DNA of 64,000 nucleotides from an uncultured Prevotellaceae bacterium. Its GTDB lineage: Bacteria > Bacteroidota > Bacteroidia > Bacteroidales > Bacteroidaceae. The stretch covers positions 1-64,000 of the forward strand of contig CAMVIM010000022.1 in NCBI GenBank assembly GCA_947167515.1, given 5' to 3'. A model generated the notes under the pieces. The model was not told the origin of the DNA, made no database searches, and saw only the letters and a list, made by a program, of their open reading frames with translations. Each line of letters begins with the position of its first letter. The stretch's first letter is position 1. This document shows, one piece after another, positions 52,730-62,247 of the stretch. The translations under genes were made by a program, and so were the position numbers.

Positions 52730-52789
52730 CTCCAAGGAAAAGACATCCCAGGTTCACCCCAACCAAAGATGTCATTTTTTCTCCTTATC

Positions 52790-52863
52790 GGACTTGTAGC
52801 TCAGTTGGTTAGAGCAACAGACTCATAATCTGGAGGTCCCAGGTTCAAGCCCTGGCTGGTCCA
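52790..52863 (+). tRNA. tRNA with CAU anticodon (tRNA-Met type)
   Basis: Acceptor GGACTTG with CTGGTCC, D-arm AGCTCAGTTGGTTAGAGC, anticodon stem-loop CAGACTCATAATCTG (CAU), T-arm CCAGGTTCAAGCCCTGG. It could be elongator Met or lysidine-modified Ile. It borders the defence island and is a likely integration target. Confidence 0.95.
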
Positions 52864-52874
52864 CATTGGAAATC

Positions 52875-52908
52875 AAGGAGTTACATCAAAAATGTAGCTC
52901 CTTTTTCT
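52875..52908 (+). terminator. Terminator after the tRNA pair
   Basis: AAGGAG-TACAT stem with ATGTA-CTCCTT, followed by TTTTTC. Confidence 0.8.
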
Positions 52909-52911
52909 TTG

Positions 52912-53023
52912 TTTTGCGAACAATTTGCGAACAAAATTGCATTTCGCGAACACCAATATAATCTTTCTGCAATAATTGATTCACTCATTTTGTTCGCAAA
53001 TCTCATTATTTTTGTTCGCAAAC
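52912..53023. repeat. Cluster of TTTGCGAACA motifs beside tRNA-Met
   Basis: TTTGCGAACA-type sites occur forward at 52912, 52924 and ~52942 (TTTCGCGAACA), and inverted (TGTTCGCAAA) at ~52988 and 53008. Such spaced, mixed-orientation sites next to a tRNA 3' end look like integrase arm-type sites of an integrated element. No integrase gene is in the window. Confidence 0.55.
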
Positions 53024-53116
53024 CATTTTTGGGCATATTATTCAGTAATATCAGTAATACTAGAAAGTTACTTTTGAATAATGACGAACATACTCTGTAC
53101 TTGTAACACTGCTTGC

Positions 53117-54010
53117 TTATAACTTAAATATTCTACAATTCTGCAACCCAGTATGAGCAATGAAGTCTGTTATTCGTTTTTCATCATTTTTGGTGTGATA
53201 TGATATTGTCCATGGGACATTCGTTCCTGTCTGCTGCACAACTTCTATCATATATGGGTAATCTACTGGACAGAAAGAATGACCAATAACAACCACTTTA
53301 GTAATATCACCAAGTGAATTGAAGAAGGCTTGGTTGTCCTTTATTATGCCATCGGTATCTTTTACCAATTCATTCATCCATGCTATAACTTTGCTCCATG
53401 TATCTTGCTTGAAGACAAGTTCTGTTTCGTCCTCATATGCATCGTTGGGGTCGCGTGGCTGATTGTGACCAATGATATAGTTATCATGTTTCAGCCTTGA
53501 TCCGTGGATATGGAGGATATTCTTTTGAGGTATGTTATAGACTTTTTCCAAGGTCTCAGTGTAGTTAAAGGTCAGATAGCGACTTTCAGCTGGCAAATCA
53601 AACTTTGCCTTTGCCTCGTTCGCGTCAATACTTTCCACCCATTGATTGAACGTCTCTAAGAATTCATCCAAGATTGGCTTAAACAACCAATCGGGGCCAT
53701 CTTCAATGGCTGCCACTGAGCGAGTCGGGTGATCATAGTCAATACCTTCGTCAGGACTACACCAGTCCACTATATCTTCTTCGTCATATTCCCCCAGGGC
53801 TCTCTCTATGTCCCCCCAAAAGTCCCTATAGTTACTAAAGAAAGTCTCCATCATCTGTTCAAGGCGGTTATGGCCCTGCTGTCGCACCCACTCCGCAAAA
53901 TCGCTATACTGCGACTTTATTTCATGTGTTATATCAAACCCGTTGCCAATAATGAAAAGCGTATGCTTGTTCTCCACATCGATTGCTGGAAATAGTGATT
54001 TCTGGTTCAT
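53117..54010 (-). CDS. abiH: AbiH-family abortive-infection protein
   Basis: 297 residues. The opening HTLFIIGNGFDITHEIKSQY and the later YLTFNYTETLEKVY, ILHIHGSRL and VVIGHSFCPVDYPY are the AbiH signature; the GNGFD motif suggests nucleotide binding. It is expected to act in the cytoplasm as a phage-triggered toxin. It lies ~190 bp after the DGQHR gene in the same direction and may have its own promoter. It closes the island on the tRNA side. Confidence 0.88.
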   Translation of the reverse strand: MNQKSLFPAIDVENKHTLFIIGNGFDITHEIKSQYSDFAEWVRQQGHNRLEQMMETFFSNYRDFWGDIERALGEYDEEDIVDWCSPDEGIDYDHPTRSVAAIEDGPDWLFKPILDEFLETFNQWVESIDANEAKAKFDLPAESRYLTFNYTETLEKVYNIPQKNILHIHGSRLKHDNYIIGHNQPRDPNDAYEDETELVFKQDTWSKVIAWMNELVKDTDGIIKDNQAFFNSLGDITKVVVIGHSFCPVDYPYMIEVVQQTGTNVPWTISYHTKNDEKRITDFIAHTGLQNCRIFKL

Positions 54011-54200
54011 CTTACATGGCTTTTTACTTCAATTTAGACGGCTCATAACACAAGCAACTCAAATGTGAGAACTTTGCAGTATAAATGGAATAACCTATTA
54101 CAAACAGTTTCTAGGCAATTGTGCATTATAGCAATATGTCCATCAATACCAATATTTTCAAGAAACTTAATTGTATCCATTATTGTCAACTTTATTGTAA

Positions 54201-55472
54201 TTATTGCGCTATTCTATTATTATACCGAAGTCTTATCTGCTCCTCAGCCTCGTTTTTATTTGCTAATCCAAATAATTGTACGAAACGCTCAACCATTTTA
54301 TTTCTGTCTTTTGGTGCCAGAATATCAGAAGAATACATTTCTATCAACAAATATTTGGTAATACTACCATTTCTAACCAACATCTTCTTTGAAGAAGTAT
54401 CCCAAAGTATCTTAGCCCAATAATCTGATGAGACATTCCTATCAAGGAATGATGCATAATTATTTATTATGGTTTTGTAGTCATAATTCTTTTGAGTTGT
54501 CATAATTTGACTAACAGCAGAGACAAATGGCAGAAGTCCAACTGGACGGAAAAACAGATTTCCTCCTTCTCCAACTGGTCTATACTTAAGTGCAGACTCA
54601 TTACTTTTGTCATTGATGAATTCTTTTAGTTCAGAAAAACTATCTCTCATTTCATCCCAAAATGATTTAGTGAAGTCATAGAACGCTTTTATCTCTGAAT
54701 CATCAGGCCGTGCCCTTTTATAATCTTTTAGTTTTTCGTTTGATAACAACTTGTCTGTCTCCCTTAAGTGATATGCCTTGAACAATTCATCGTGGCAGTC
54801 ATAGAGAGTCATCAAGGTCGTAAATGAACTTTTGTCCGTTGTTGGGATGGACTTAGAATTACTAATCTTTATCCGATTGTCAATGAACAACTTATGACTT
54901 TCCAACAACCATCGTGTTACAATAGCAACTATATCATCTTCATCAAGAGCTATAATATCTCCCTTCCCTACAGGTTTGGCGTATCTGTTAAGTATAGAGA
55001 AGATCCTTCGTGACTTGGCCATTCCCGTTGAGGAATTCTCATGTCCGATTAGCATGATCGGAACTGTGTCATTTTCATACTTCTTGCTTTCTTTCAACGC
55101 TGCCTTAATACCCTCTAGTCTATGTTGTCCATCCAACGGAAATATTTGTTCATTGCCATTCAACTCTAACAACCCAACATTCCCATACATGACATCACCC
55201 ACCTCATATCTTACCTCTCGCCATTGAGGGTCACCATCATACACAGCAAGAACCATTGCATTGAAAAAATGGTCATGATGCTTCAATATATAATCTTTTA
55301 TTTTGAGGTAGTTGTCCGTTAAAGAACGCTGTAAGGCTTCTTTCAAGAGTCCAGACTTATATAGTTCTTCCGAACTGCGTCTATTCACTAAAACCGCCAA
55401 ATCCTTAAATTTCAAATTCGTAATATAGTAAACGGTTTCACCGATATAACCTCTTATTGCTGGAAGTATCAT
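54201..55472 (-). CDS. DGQHR-domain (DndB-like) protein
   Basis: 423 residues. The motif IFPLDGQHRLEGIKAAL is the ParB/Srx-like DGQHR core of the DndB family, which regulates or tunes DNA sulfur modification. SILNRYAKPVGKGDIIALDE and NLFFRPVGLLPFVSAVSQ are also family-like. It is the last gene of the tightly packed operon, 1 bp after the GIY-YIG-like gene. Confidence 0.85.
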   Translation of the reverse strand: MILPAIRGYIGETVYYITNLKFKDLAVLVNRRSSEELYKSGLLKEALQRSLTDNYLKIKDYILKHHDHFFNAMVLAVYDGDPQWREVRYEVGDVMYGNVGLLELNGNEQIFPLDGQHRLEGIKAALKESKKYENDTVPIMLIGHENSSTGMAKSRRIFSILNRYAKPVGKGDIIALDEDDIVAIVTRWLLESHKLFIDNRIKISNSKSIPTTDKSSFTTLMTLYDCHDELFKAYHLRETDKLLSNEKLKDYKRARPDDSEIKAFYDFTKSFWDEMRDSFSELKEFINDKSNESALKYRPVGEGGNLFFRPVGLLPFVSAVSQIMTTQKNYDYKTIINNYASFLDRNVSSDYWAKILWDTSSKKMLVRNGSITKYLLIEMYSSDILAPKDRNKMVERFVQLFGLANKNEAEEQIRLRYNNRIAQ

Positions 55473-55473
55473 T

Positions 55474-55995
55474 TTAGAAAGCTTTTACTTTGGGTTGTTC
55501 TTCTATTTTGTTTGGTATGTCCTCATTATACGGAGGGACAATAGAGCGGATTAATGCAATTTCGTTTTTCTCAATAGCAATATTATCCGTATCTGGAAAA
55601 TATCGATAATACAAATCGTTCTTCCAATTGTCAAACATTTCTTGAATCATGTATCTCTCATCTTTGAGATAGTGCATAGCCCTTTTACAAATATTCTCAC
55701 TTGGCGTATATAATGCTCGACCAATATACAATATGTAATATTCTGCAAATGGCAGATTGGGGCCCTTAAGATAAAACATATATAATCCACCTTTGTCTTT
55801 GGGCATATTTCTAATCTCATCAGAGATTTTGCCATCATTAAGATACTTGATCTCAGAAGACCAATTCGTGACATCTCTTATAGGATTGTCATTACCCACA
55901 AAGTTATCCATCCACCTTATGGGATTAGGGCGGAAAAGGATTTCTAATGATTTATCCTTGTTAAATGCGTTATAAGCTCTATATCTCATAATCAA
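55474..55995 (-). CDS. GIY-YIG-like nuclease domain protein
   Basis: 173 residues. GGLYMFYLKGPNLPFAEYYI, LYIGRALYTPSENICKRAMH and, near the C-terminus, IAIEKNEIALIRSIVPPYNE follow the order of a GIY-YIG fold: GIY strand, YIG strand, Arg helix, Glu helix. The first two motifs are degenerate, so nuclease activity is plausible but not certain. The start overlaps the previous gene by 4 bp (ATGA). Confidence 0.65.
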   Translation of the reverse strand: MIMRYRAYNAFNKDKSLEILFRPNPIRWMDNFVGNDNPIRDVTNWSSEIKYLNDGKISDEIRNMPKDKGGLYMFYLKGPNLPFAEYYILYIGRALYTPSENICKRAMHYLKDERYMIQEMFDNWKNDLYYRYFPDTDNIAIEKNEIALIRSIVPPYNEDIPNKIEEQPKVKAF

Positions 55996-56564
55996 TCCAA
56001 CGATTCAGGTACATCATCAAAATCTTCTGTATCTTCCTCTTTGTCTAGGAACCCGAGGAATACTCTCAAAAAAGCCGTCTCTTTGAAGAAGAAATTTGGA
56101 TTATCTTCCAACTTCTCTTGAATATAGTCAAAGCCATAGTTGGCATATTCCTCCATTTTTGTAATGAGGTCATCCACAACCTTTCGCTGGGTGATTTCGC
56201 CTTTATCTAGCGCTATGAAGTCTATATCCGTTCGGGCTATTAATGCAGCGAACATATATTCTCGCAAGCGTGGATATTGTGTTCGGCCAAGGCGTGATTC
56301 TCCTGTTCCCCAATTGGAAATGGCCCAACCGAAATGTTTCCTTTTTGCCTTATCTTCTATCAATGGCTTGGTTTTGTTACTGTACAGACCTATAAAAAAA
56401 GCCAAGATGAACACCTCATAGCCTGCACCATATATCTTACCTCTTACTTCCTGATACTGGTTCACTCCCCTTCCGTAGTCTGAGAACACGCTTATCACGG
56501 AGTCTTGGTAACGCTCTTCCCATTCGGGATTACGCTTGCCCCAAAGTTCATATAATGATTCCAT
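55992..56564 (-). CDS. Unknown protein of the Dnd-like operon
   Basis: 190 residues from ATG 56564 (MESLYELWGKRNPEWEERYQ), one base after the SMC gene stop; the longer track frame overlaps that gene by 59 bp. The visible features are KIYGAGYEVFILAFFIGLYS, HFGWAISNWGTGESRLGRTQ and an acidic C-terminus. I do not recognise the family. Its place beside the DndD-like ATPase matches that of DndE in dnd loci, but I see no DndE motif. Confidence 0.75.
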   Translation of the reverse strand: MESLYELWGKRNPEWEERYQDSVISVFSDYGRGVNQYQEVRGKIYGAGYEVFILAFFIGLYSNKTKPLIEDKAKRKHFGWAISNWGTGESRLGRTQYPRLREYMFAALIARTDIDFIALDKGEITQRKVVDDLITKMEEYANYGFDYIQEKLEDNPNFFFKETAFLRVFLGFLDKEEDTEDFDDVPESLD

Positions 56565-56565
56565 A

Positions 56566-58734
56566 TTACTTGATTTTTTCAATTGTTGTACGAACGGTTG
56601 CCATATTCTTTGAGTCAAAGCCATCGGCTTTCTTTATACGATAGACACAACATGTCAGTTTCTCTATTTCCGGAAAGCGAACCCTTCCTTTGGTGATGAA
56701 ATCCTTAGTCACAATGATACATTGTTTCTTCAGATTGTCAATCACATTATAGAAATTTTCTTCCTTCGAGTCACCAAAAGATGATGTAGCAGCATCAAAC
56801 ACGAGAGGATAATCTTCGTCACGCTTCTCTTGGGTAAAATCTGAAATAGCAAACAGTACAGATATATACATTACCGTCAACTGAGAACCAGAAGGTTTCT
56901 TGATTTCAGTACCGTTTGAGCTATATAGACGTATTTCAGTAGAATCATCTGCCGTTTGCCTTAATCGGATTTCACCGTGGAAATCGCTTGCACTAAGCTG
57001 CTCCAAATATCCATTTGCCTTATCCTGCATTTCAGCAAGGAAACGTCGAAGGTTCTCCTTTTTAGCAAACGCAAAGGCTTTGGCAATCTCTTCAAGAACA
57101 CGGTGAACATCACGATAAACCTTTACCTGAGAACTGGCGGGATTCAATGCGTCCATTTGCTTCTGCAATCCATCCATTCTTGTCTGAAGCTGTGCCAACT
57201 CGCCATTCAGTTCTGTAAGCCTCACTTCTGCCCTACCTTTCTGTTCAAACAGCCCTTTGATATCGTTGAAATCCTTTTCCAAAATAGCCTCTGAGACATT
57301 TCCAGCTTGAATTAACAGGCGCGATTTCTCATCTATTATGTCCTGTATCTGTTGCTCCACTTCTTTCAAGTCCTCTGTCAGACGCTCCACCAGCCCCATG
57401 CGGTCACTAATTTCACGGACAAGCCCGGAAACCTGTGACTCATTGCTACCGCTAAGCGAAATGCTCAGATTATGCAGCGATTCAATGTTGCCAAACTTGA
57501 AAAGTTCCTTCTCTTCAATGGCTTCCTTCTGACTCTTCTTAGCGGCCTCCAACGCTATATGCCTCTTATACTCCTCCAGTTTCTGCCACATAAAGTTGTA
57601 TGCTTCCGACCCTTCTTCAGCCGGACGACCACACACCTTGCAGATATGATCGTTCAGCATTTCCTCCATTGTTTCCTGATTGGGCAGATACCAAGGAAGT
57701 TCAGGCGCACCATTCACCAATGCACCTTGCATTTCCTTAACTGCTTCCAATTTTCCTATTTCAATAGCCTTTTGACGCTCATAATCTTTTTCTTGCTTTC
57801 TCTTTTCCCTACTGAGTGCAGAGCATTTTTGCTTGAACTCCTGTAAAACATCTGGGAAAGCGCAAAGAACCCACATTCTATCAAGAAGAGCGTGGTTATA
57901 ATCGATATAACTTATCTGGGCTTTTAATTTCCTTCGCTTTTCCTCCTTGTTCTTTAGCCGGCTTTGTATGTCTTTATATCTTTCAGATGTTTCCTGGTTC
58001 TCTTCAAGTTCTCCCAACCTCTTAGAAAAGACCTCCAACGATGTTGTTTTGTCTTTAATATCTCTCTTTTTAGTTGAGATTTCCTCAGCAAGACGATTTA
58101 TCTGCAATTCTAATGACTTAGCCTCACCTGCAACCTTCCTGTCAGACTTCATTTCTTTCAGGTATGCAGCATTCGCTTTCTCCTCAAAAGATGAGGTATA
58201 TTCTACAAGATCATCGAACTTTCTTATATCTGAGAATTTGTCAACCAAATCTTTCAGAGCTGTAGCGTTGTCGAAAACATTAAGTTCCGATTCACCCTTA
58301 AACATACTAAACCGTTGAATAAAGGCATCGTAGCATCTGTCTATAAGATTCTTGCCACTCACTTGAATACGTTCAGAGCCAAAAGTTTCATAACCTCTAT
58401 AAACAAGTTGTCCGACTCTAAAGAAGTCTTCGCTAACACGTTCAACGGAAAAAGACTTTTCTACAGACTTTTCACCATCATGTTCAAAAAGCATGGCAAC
58501 GGAAACTTCTTCTTTCTCGCCTATTTCCATCTTTGACCTTCGCATTTCTGACATGTGGTCAATATTGCCCTTATCAATAGTTGTATTGAACAACCATTGT
58601 AGAGCATCAAAGAAAGTTGTCTTACCGTCGCCATTATCTCCGAGAATAAGGGTCAGACCGTCTGAGAACTCAAATATATTATTATCTCCATAGTAACTAC
58701 GGAAATTTTTGATTCGGATTTCCTTGATTATCAT
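56566..58734 (-). CDS. DndD/Rad50-like SMC ATPase
   Basis: 722 residues. Walker A is in LILGDNGDGKTTFFDALQWL, two coiled-coil arms flank a zinc-hook-like CKVCGRP (~residue 370), and the C-terminal ATPase half has the signature PSGSQLTVMYISVLFAI and a Walker B-like YPLVFDAATSSF. The order is that of DndD and other Rad50-type defence ATPases. It probably moves on or remodels DNA for the modification or restriction complex. It overlaps the small gene upstream by 4 bp. Confidence 0.85.
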   Translation of the reverse strand: MIIKEIRIKNFRSYYGDNNIFEFSDGLTLILGDNGDGKTTFFDALQWLFNTTIDKGNIDHMSEMRRSKMEIGEKEEVSVAMLFEHDGEKSVEKSFSVERVSEDFFRVGQLVYRGYETFGSERIQVSGKNLIDRCYDAFIQRFSMFKGESELNVFDNATALKDLVDKFSDIRKFDDLVEYTSSFEEKANAAYLKEMKSDRKVAGEAKSLELQINRLAEEISTKKRDIKDKTTSLEVFSKRLGELEENQETSERYKDIQSRLKNKEEKRRKLKAQISYIDYNHALLDRMWVLCAFPDVLQEFKQKCSALSREKRKQEKDYERQKAIEIGKLEAVKEMQGALVNGAPELPWYLPNQETMEEMLNDHICKVCGRPAEEGSEAYNFMWQKLEEYKRHIALEAAKKSQKEAIEEKELFKFGNIESLHNLSISLSGSNESQVSGLVREISDRMGLVERLTEDLKEVEQQIQDIIDEKSRLLIQAGNVSEAILEKDFNDIKGLFEQKGRAEVRLTELNGELAQLQTRMDGLQKQMDALNPASSQVKVYRDVHRVLEEIAKAFAFAKKENLRRFLAEMQDKANGYLEQLSASDFHGEIRLRQTADDSTEIRLYSSNGTEIKKPSGSQLTVMYISVLFAISDFTQEKRDEDYPLVFDAATSSFGDSKEENFYNVIDNLKKQCIIVTKDFITKGRVRFPEIEKLTCCVYRIKKADGFDSKNMATVRTTIEKIK

Positions 58735-58958
58735 ACGTTGTCAATTAAATATTTGTCTATTTCCTTCCAAAGTTCTTTTTCAGAAGCCCCTTCTCCTGTA
58801 CGTTTAATAATCTGTGCGACAGCATTGATTACGTAATTGTCAGAATCAAGTGCCTGCTCTATCGTACTGATGTCAGAAGGAGAATAATCTCCGAACTTCA
58901 TCAGATTCTCATCAAGCAAGACAGCTTGCAGCATTTTGTTGTCATTATTTCTTGCCAT
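58731..58958 (-). CDS. Small operon protein (75 aa)
   Basis: An acidic helical protein (NKMLQAVLLDENLMKFGDYS, DISTIEQALDSDNYVINAVA) of no family I know. It is held between the helicase and SMC genes with a 2-bp gap and a 4-bp overlap. A subunit or adaptor of one of them is the simplest guess. Confidence 0.7.
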   Translation of the reverse strand: MARNNDNKMLQAVLLDENLMKFGDYSPSDISTIEQALDSDNYVINAVAQIIKRTGEGASEKELWKEIDKYLIDNV

Positions 58959-58960
58959 AA

Positions 58961-61234
58961 TCAGAATAAAGATATGTTATAATATGATAATATTTCGTTT
59001 AACTCATTATATGCAAAGTCCGCATTTTCTGATAATACAGCAAAGTCACGAACTCTTTTCAATTCACTTTTTATTAGACTACGTTCCATATTGTAGTTCT
59101 CCTGCGCCGAATTCACCTCAGGAGCCACAACCAAATCGTGTATTATGGCTATATGCTTGTCTGGATGCTTTCGTAATATACGACCTCTCCGCTGAATAAA
59201 TTGCCTTGGATTTCCTGTGCTAGCACAGAAAATCGCCATCTCGCTACGAGGAACATCAACGCCTTCATCAAGGCATTTCATAGAGGTCAAAACCTCAATA
59301 TCACCGCAAGCAAACTTTTCAAGAATCTCGTTTCGTTCCTTAATTCCTGATACGAATTTCTTCACGGTCGTGGTTTTGCTGACATCCTGTACAATCCTTG
59401 TGTACGTGTCAATCAGGTTATCAGAAAAGTCATCATCATTTACACTTTCTATGCTGTCAAAGACATCTGCTGTTTCATCATCAGGTCTTGTACCTTCTGG
59501 AACATAGACCAAAGTATATTTCAAATTTCCTTTCTCGGTGTATCTTTCCCGAACGATTTGTTGGAATATTACTTCTTTCTCTTGAGCCTTGTGAACAATG
59601 CGTTTCCGTTTCAGCAATAATCGCATCAAAATATCATCTCCTTTGGGGAATGATTCCTTTTCCAGATTAAAGAATTTAGCCAATTGTAATGAGATACGCA
59701 TATATTCAGCCATTTCTGCATCATTTAGATGTACTAGGTGTGGATAATACTTGTATCGGCAAAGGTATCCTTTATCAATAGCTTCTTTCATGTTAAACTC
59801 AAAGGTGTATCCGTGCTCACAGCCAAAGAATTCCATAATAGCTTTATTACCACTATCATCAAACTGACGTTCCGGCGTTGCAGAAAGTCCTATGCGACGA
59901 GCGAACTTAACCCCGCCCAACCTGTCTAATATTCTTCCTGCTCCCATGTTGTGTGCTTCATCAGCAATAAGTAGCATCTGTCGGGTAGTGTTCCTGCTAA
60001 AATCAACTAACTCACGGAAGATGTTTTCTCGTGCAAAGGAAGCATATGTCGCTATGATAATAAACGATGACTCTTCTCCGTCTATTTTGATACTCTCCTT
60101 TGTTTTTATACTATCAAGTTCCGTTTTCCATTTGGGATTTTTAGAACTTACCTTAGTAATATTATTAAAATGAAACCTTTTACATTCATCTTCCCATTGG
60201 TCAACCAGTGTTATCGTAGGGACGAGAATCATTGCTTTGTAAAAATGGAATTTCTTCCAGATGTTGAGCAGACAATTCAGCGAGGTAAGGGTCTTACCTG
60301 TTCCTGTAGCCATTGCGAAAAGCCCCTTTTGTTTTACTTTCCAGTTTTCATATGCTTGTTTCTGATAGTTTCGTGGCTCATCGAAGGGAAATCGTGGCTC
60401 CTTTTCATTTGAAACATCAATGCTTTGTCCCTCCAACTTTTTGATGATGCTTTCCACCTTCCTTTTTGCTTTATTTAAAACAGCTTGAATGTTTGGGGGA
60501 AGATTACCATTGAGACGTTTTGAAATAAGATTCTGTTCATCACGAATCAACTCTCCAATCTCTTTATGTTTAAAATTGGCATAGATTCCGGCTTTTACGT
60601 CATCGGCTTTCAGGTAAACGACAGAATCATCTCTACCAAAGAACGTACTTTCAAAATCCTCAGCTATATCATCTATCTTATATACATCACCCTGTCCATC
60701 CCAATCGCAGAAAGCCGTAAAGCTCTCTAAGTTATCAATTAGGGCAGTACGGGAAAAATTACAAGATCCTTCAAAGGCTACCCTGTTCAAACCATCAGAG
60801 AACAATCCGCATTTTGAATGGGCAATACCTTCCCCATCTTTGGGTACTACAATCTTTATCTCCAGCCTTTCATTTTTAATAAGCCAAGCCAAACATTCGA
60901 AGAAATGTTTATCTCTCTCGGACAGGGTACGTTTGACTTCCTCCAAGTTATTAAGGTCAAAAAATGGAATTAAAGCATCTGTCTCGCCTGCTATCATAGC
61001 TTGCTTGTCTTCGATGGAAAGAATATCATTGATAACCATCCGCATGCGTCCACCATTATAAAGAAACGTTGCAAATCCATCTGATAGAACATTAATAGCA
61101 GACGATGAGAAAAAGCCTAATTTAATGTCAAATTGTGTAGCATTACACAATGCCTCAGAGAAGAAACCAATCGGTTCCCATTCTGAGCGCGATTTGAATC
61201 GGCGATGTGGTGGATATGAGACTTCTTTGAGCAT
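58961..61234 (-). CDS. PLD-family nuclease fused to SF2 DEAH helicase
   Basis: 757 residues. Residues ~1-210 are a phospholipase D-like domain with an HxK motif and following Asn (GIAHSKCGLFSDG, FEGSCNFSRTAL). Residues ~290-757 are a superfamily 2 helicase: Walker A in FAMATGTGKTLTSLNCLL, DEAH in MLLIADEAHNMGAG, motif III in LSATPERQ, motif VI in QFIQRRGRILRKHPDKH. This is a likely DNA-cleaving, ATP-driven effector. Similar fusions occur in several defence systems, but a PLD domain at the N-terminus together with DndB/DndD-like partners is not one I can name. Confidence 0.88.
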   Translation of the reverse strand: MLKEVSYPPHRRFKSRSEWEPIGFFSEALCNATQFDIKLGFFSSSAINVLSDGFATFLYNGGRMRMVINDILSIEDKQAMIAGETDALIPFFDLNNLEEVKRTLSERDKHFFECLAWLIKNERLEIKIVVPKDGEGIAHSKCGLFSDGLNRVAFEGSCNFSRTALIDNLESFTAFCDWDGQGDVYKIDDIAEDFESTFFGRDDSVVYLKADDVKAGIYANFKHKEIGELIRDEQNLISKRLNGNLPPNIQAVLNKAKRKVESIIKKLEGQSIDVSNEKEPRFPFDEPRNYQKQAYENWKVKQKGLFAMATGTGKTLTSLNCLLNIWKKFHFYKAMILVPTITLVDQWEDECKRFHFNNITKVSSKNPKWKTELDSIKTKESIKIDGEESSFIIIATYASFARENIFRELVDFSRNTTRQMLLIADEAHNMGAGRILDRLGGVKFARRIGLSATPERQFDDSGNKAIMEFFGCEHGYTFEFNMKEAIDKGYLCRYKYYPHLVHLNDAEMAEYMRISLQLAKFFNLEKESFPKGDDILMRLLLKRKRIVHKAQEKEVIFQQIVRERYTEKGNLKYTLVYVPEGTRPDDETADVFDSIESVNDDDFSDNLIDTYTRIVQDVSKTTTVKKFVSGIKERNEILEKFACGDIEVLTSMKCLDEGVDVPRSEMAIFCASTGNPRQFIQRRGRILRKHPDKHIAIIHDLVVAPEVNSAQENYNMERSLIKSELKRVRDFAVLSENADFAYNELNEILSYYNISLF

Positions 61235-61236
61235 GA

Positions 61237-62247
61237 TTATATTTTATCTAAAATATGTGACAATTCCTCTTTTACTTCACCGATACTTTTTATTCTCCTT
61301 TCCGTTGAGTGGTATATCATTCTTTTTATTAGACTAAATATTATGTCATTCTCATCAAAGAAATCCGCTCTTTTAATACAGCCTATAGGAGCATTCCCTT
61401 GGAAAATATACCAAAACACCATTCCTAATTGAAAAATATCAGACTGCTCATTTATTTCTGTATTAATTCTTGTGTCAAACACTTTCTTTTCGTTTAAATA
61501 CTTATTCATAGCTTCTGGAGAAATCCATCCTTTTGGACCAATGATTCCTTTTGCATCTTCTATGTCATCATTTCGATAACGAATCAATCCTAAATCTCCA
61601 ATTTTCAGTTCTCTTTCAAATAATAAAATATTATCAGGTTTAATGTCCCTATGATAACAGTCAATTGTATGAAGTTCTCCTAACCCTGAAGCAATTTGAT
61701 AACATATTTCTACTTTCTCTTTCTTATCCAAATCATTATTTTCAAGGAATTGTTTTAAATCACAATCGGCACAATCCATCATATAAAAAGGGAAAAAGAA
61801 AACGGAGTCGTTCTTAACATTTTTGCATACAATATGCCCCCAATAATGAATTGGGATAATGTAATTTGAGCCCTGCTCTTTGCATTTCCGCAAACAGTCG
61901 ATTTCTCTATAAAAGGATTTGTTTGCTTTACTGACAGAAAAATTACGTGGAGTCCAATTATCAAAATCCTTTGATATTTTTAAAACCAACTGAGAGTCTT
62001 CATGAGAAGTACCATCATTCAAAAATAGTTTTAGCAACAAAGAATGAGCGCCTTTATTCCCTTTATCGCTTAATTGCTCTACTAAATAATTTACATTGTC
62101 AATTGTTAGTTTTTTGTCCCTTTTTATTGTGATACGCAAATTTTCACATTCGAATGGAGACACTATAGGCTTCATATCAATTTGTGACATGATACCTGGA
62201 ACATCAAAATTTGTTATTGTTATCGTTTTAAAATGATTATTCATCAT
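61237..62247 (-). CDS. Ser/Thr protein kinase with DLG in place of DFG
   Basis: About 336 residues from ATG 62247; the track start 8 codons earlier is possible. The catalytic loop is YHRDIKPDNILLF, the magnesium motif IGDLGLIRY (DLG, as in several bacterial kinases), and PKGWISPEAM is the APE equivalent. The N-terminal ~100 residues are extra. There is no transmembrane helix, so the sensor input is probably cytoplasmic. It overlaps the DUF262 gene by ~11 bp and lies 2 bp before the helicase gene. A kinase inside a Dnd-like operon is unusual. Confidence 0.85.
   Translation of the reverse strand: MMNNHFKTITITNFDVPGIMSQIDMKPIVSPFECENLRITIKRDKKLTIDNVNYLVEQLSDKGNKGAHSLLLKLFLNDGTSHEDSQLVLKISKDFDNWTPRNFSVSKANKSFYREIDCLRKCKEQGSNYIIPIHYWGHIVCKNVKNDSVFFFPFYMMDCADCDLKQFLENNDLDKKEKVEICYQIASGLGELHTIDCYHRDIKPDNILLFERELKIGDLGLIRYRNDDIEDAKGIIGPKGWISPEAMNKYLNEKKVFDTRINTEINEQSDIFQLGMVFWYIFQGNAPIGCIKRADFFDENDIIFSLIKRMIYHSTERRIKSIGEVKEELSHILDKI

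Noticed and set aside
52912-53023. CRISPR array
   Set aside because: The repeats are short, in both orientations, and irregularly spaced; no cas genes are near.
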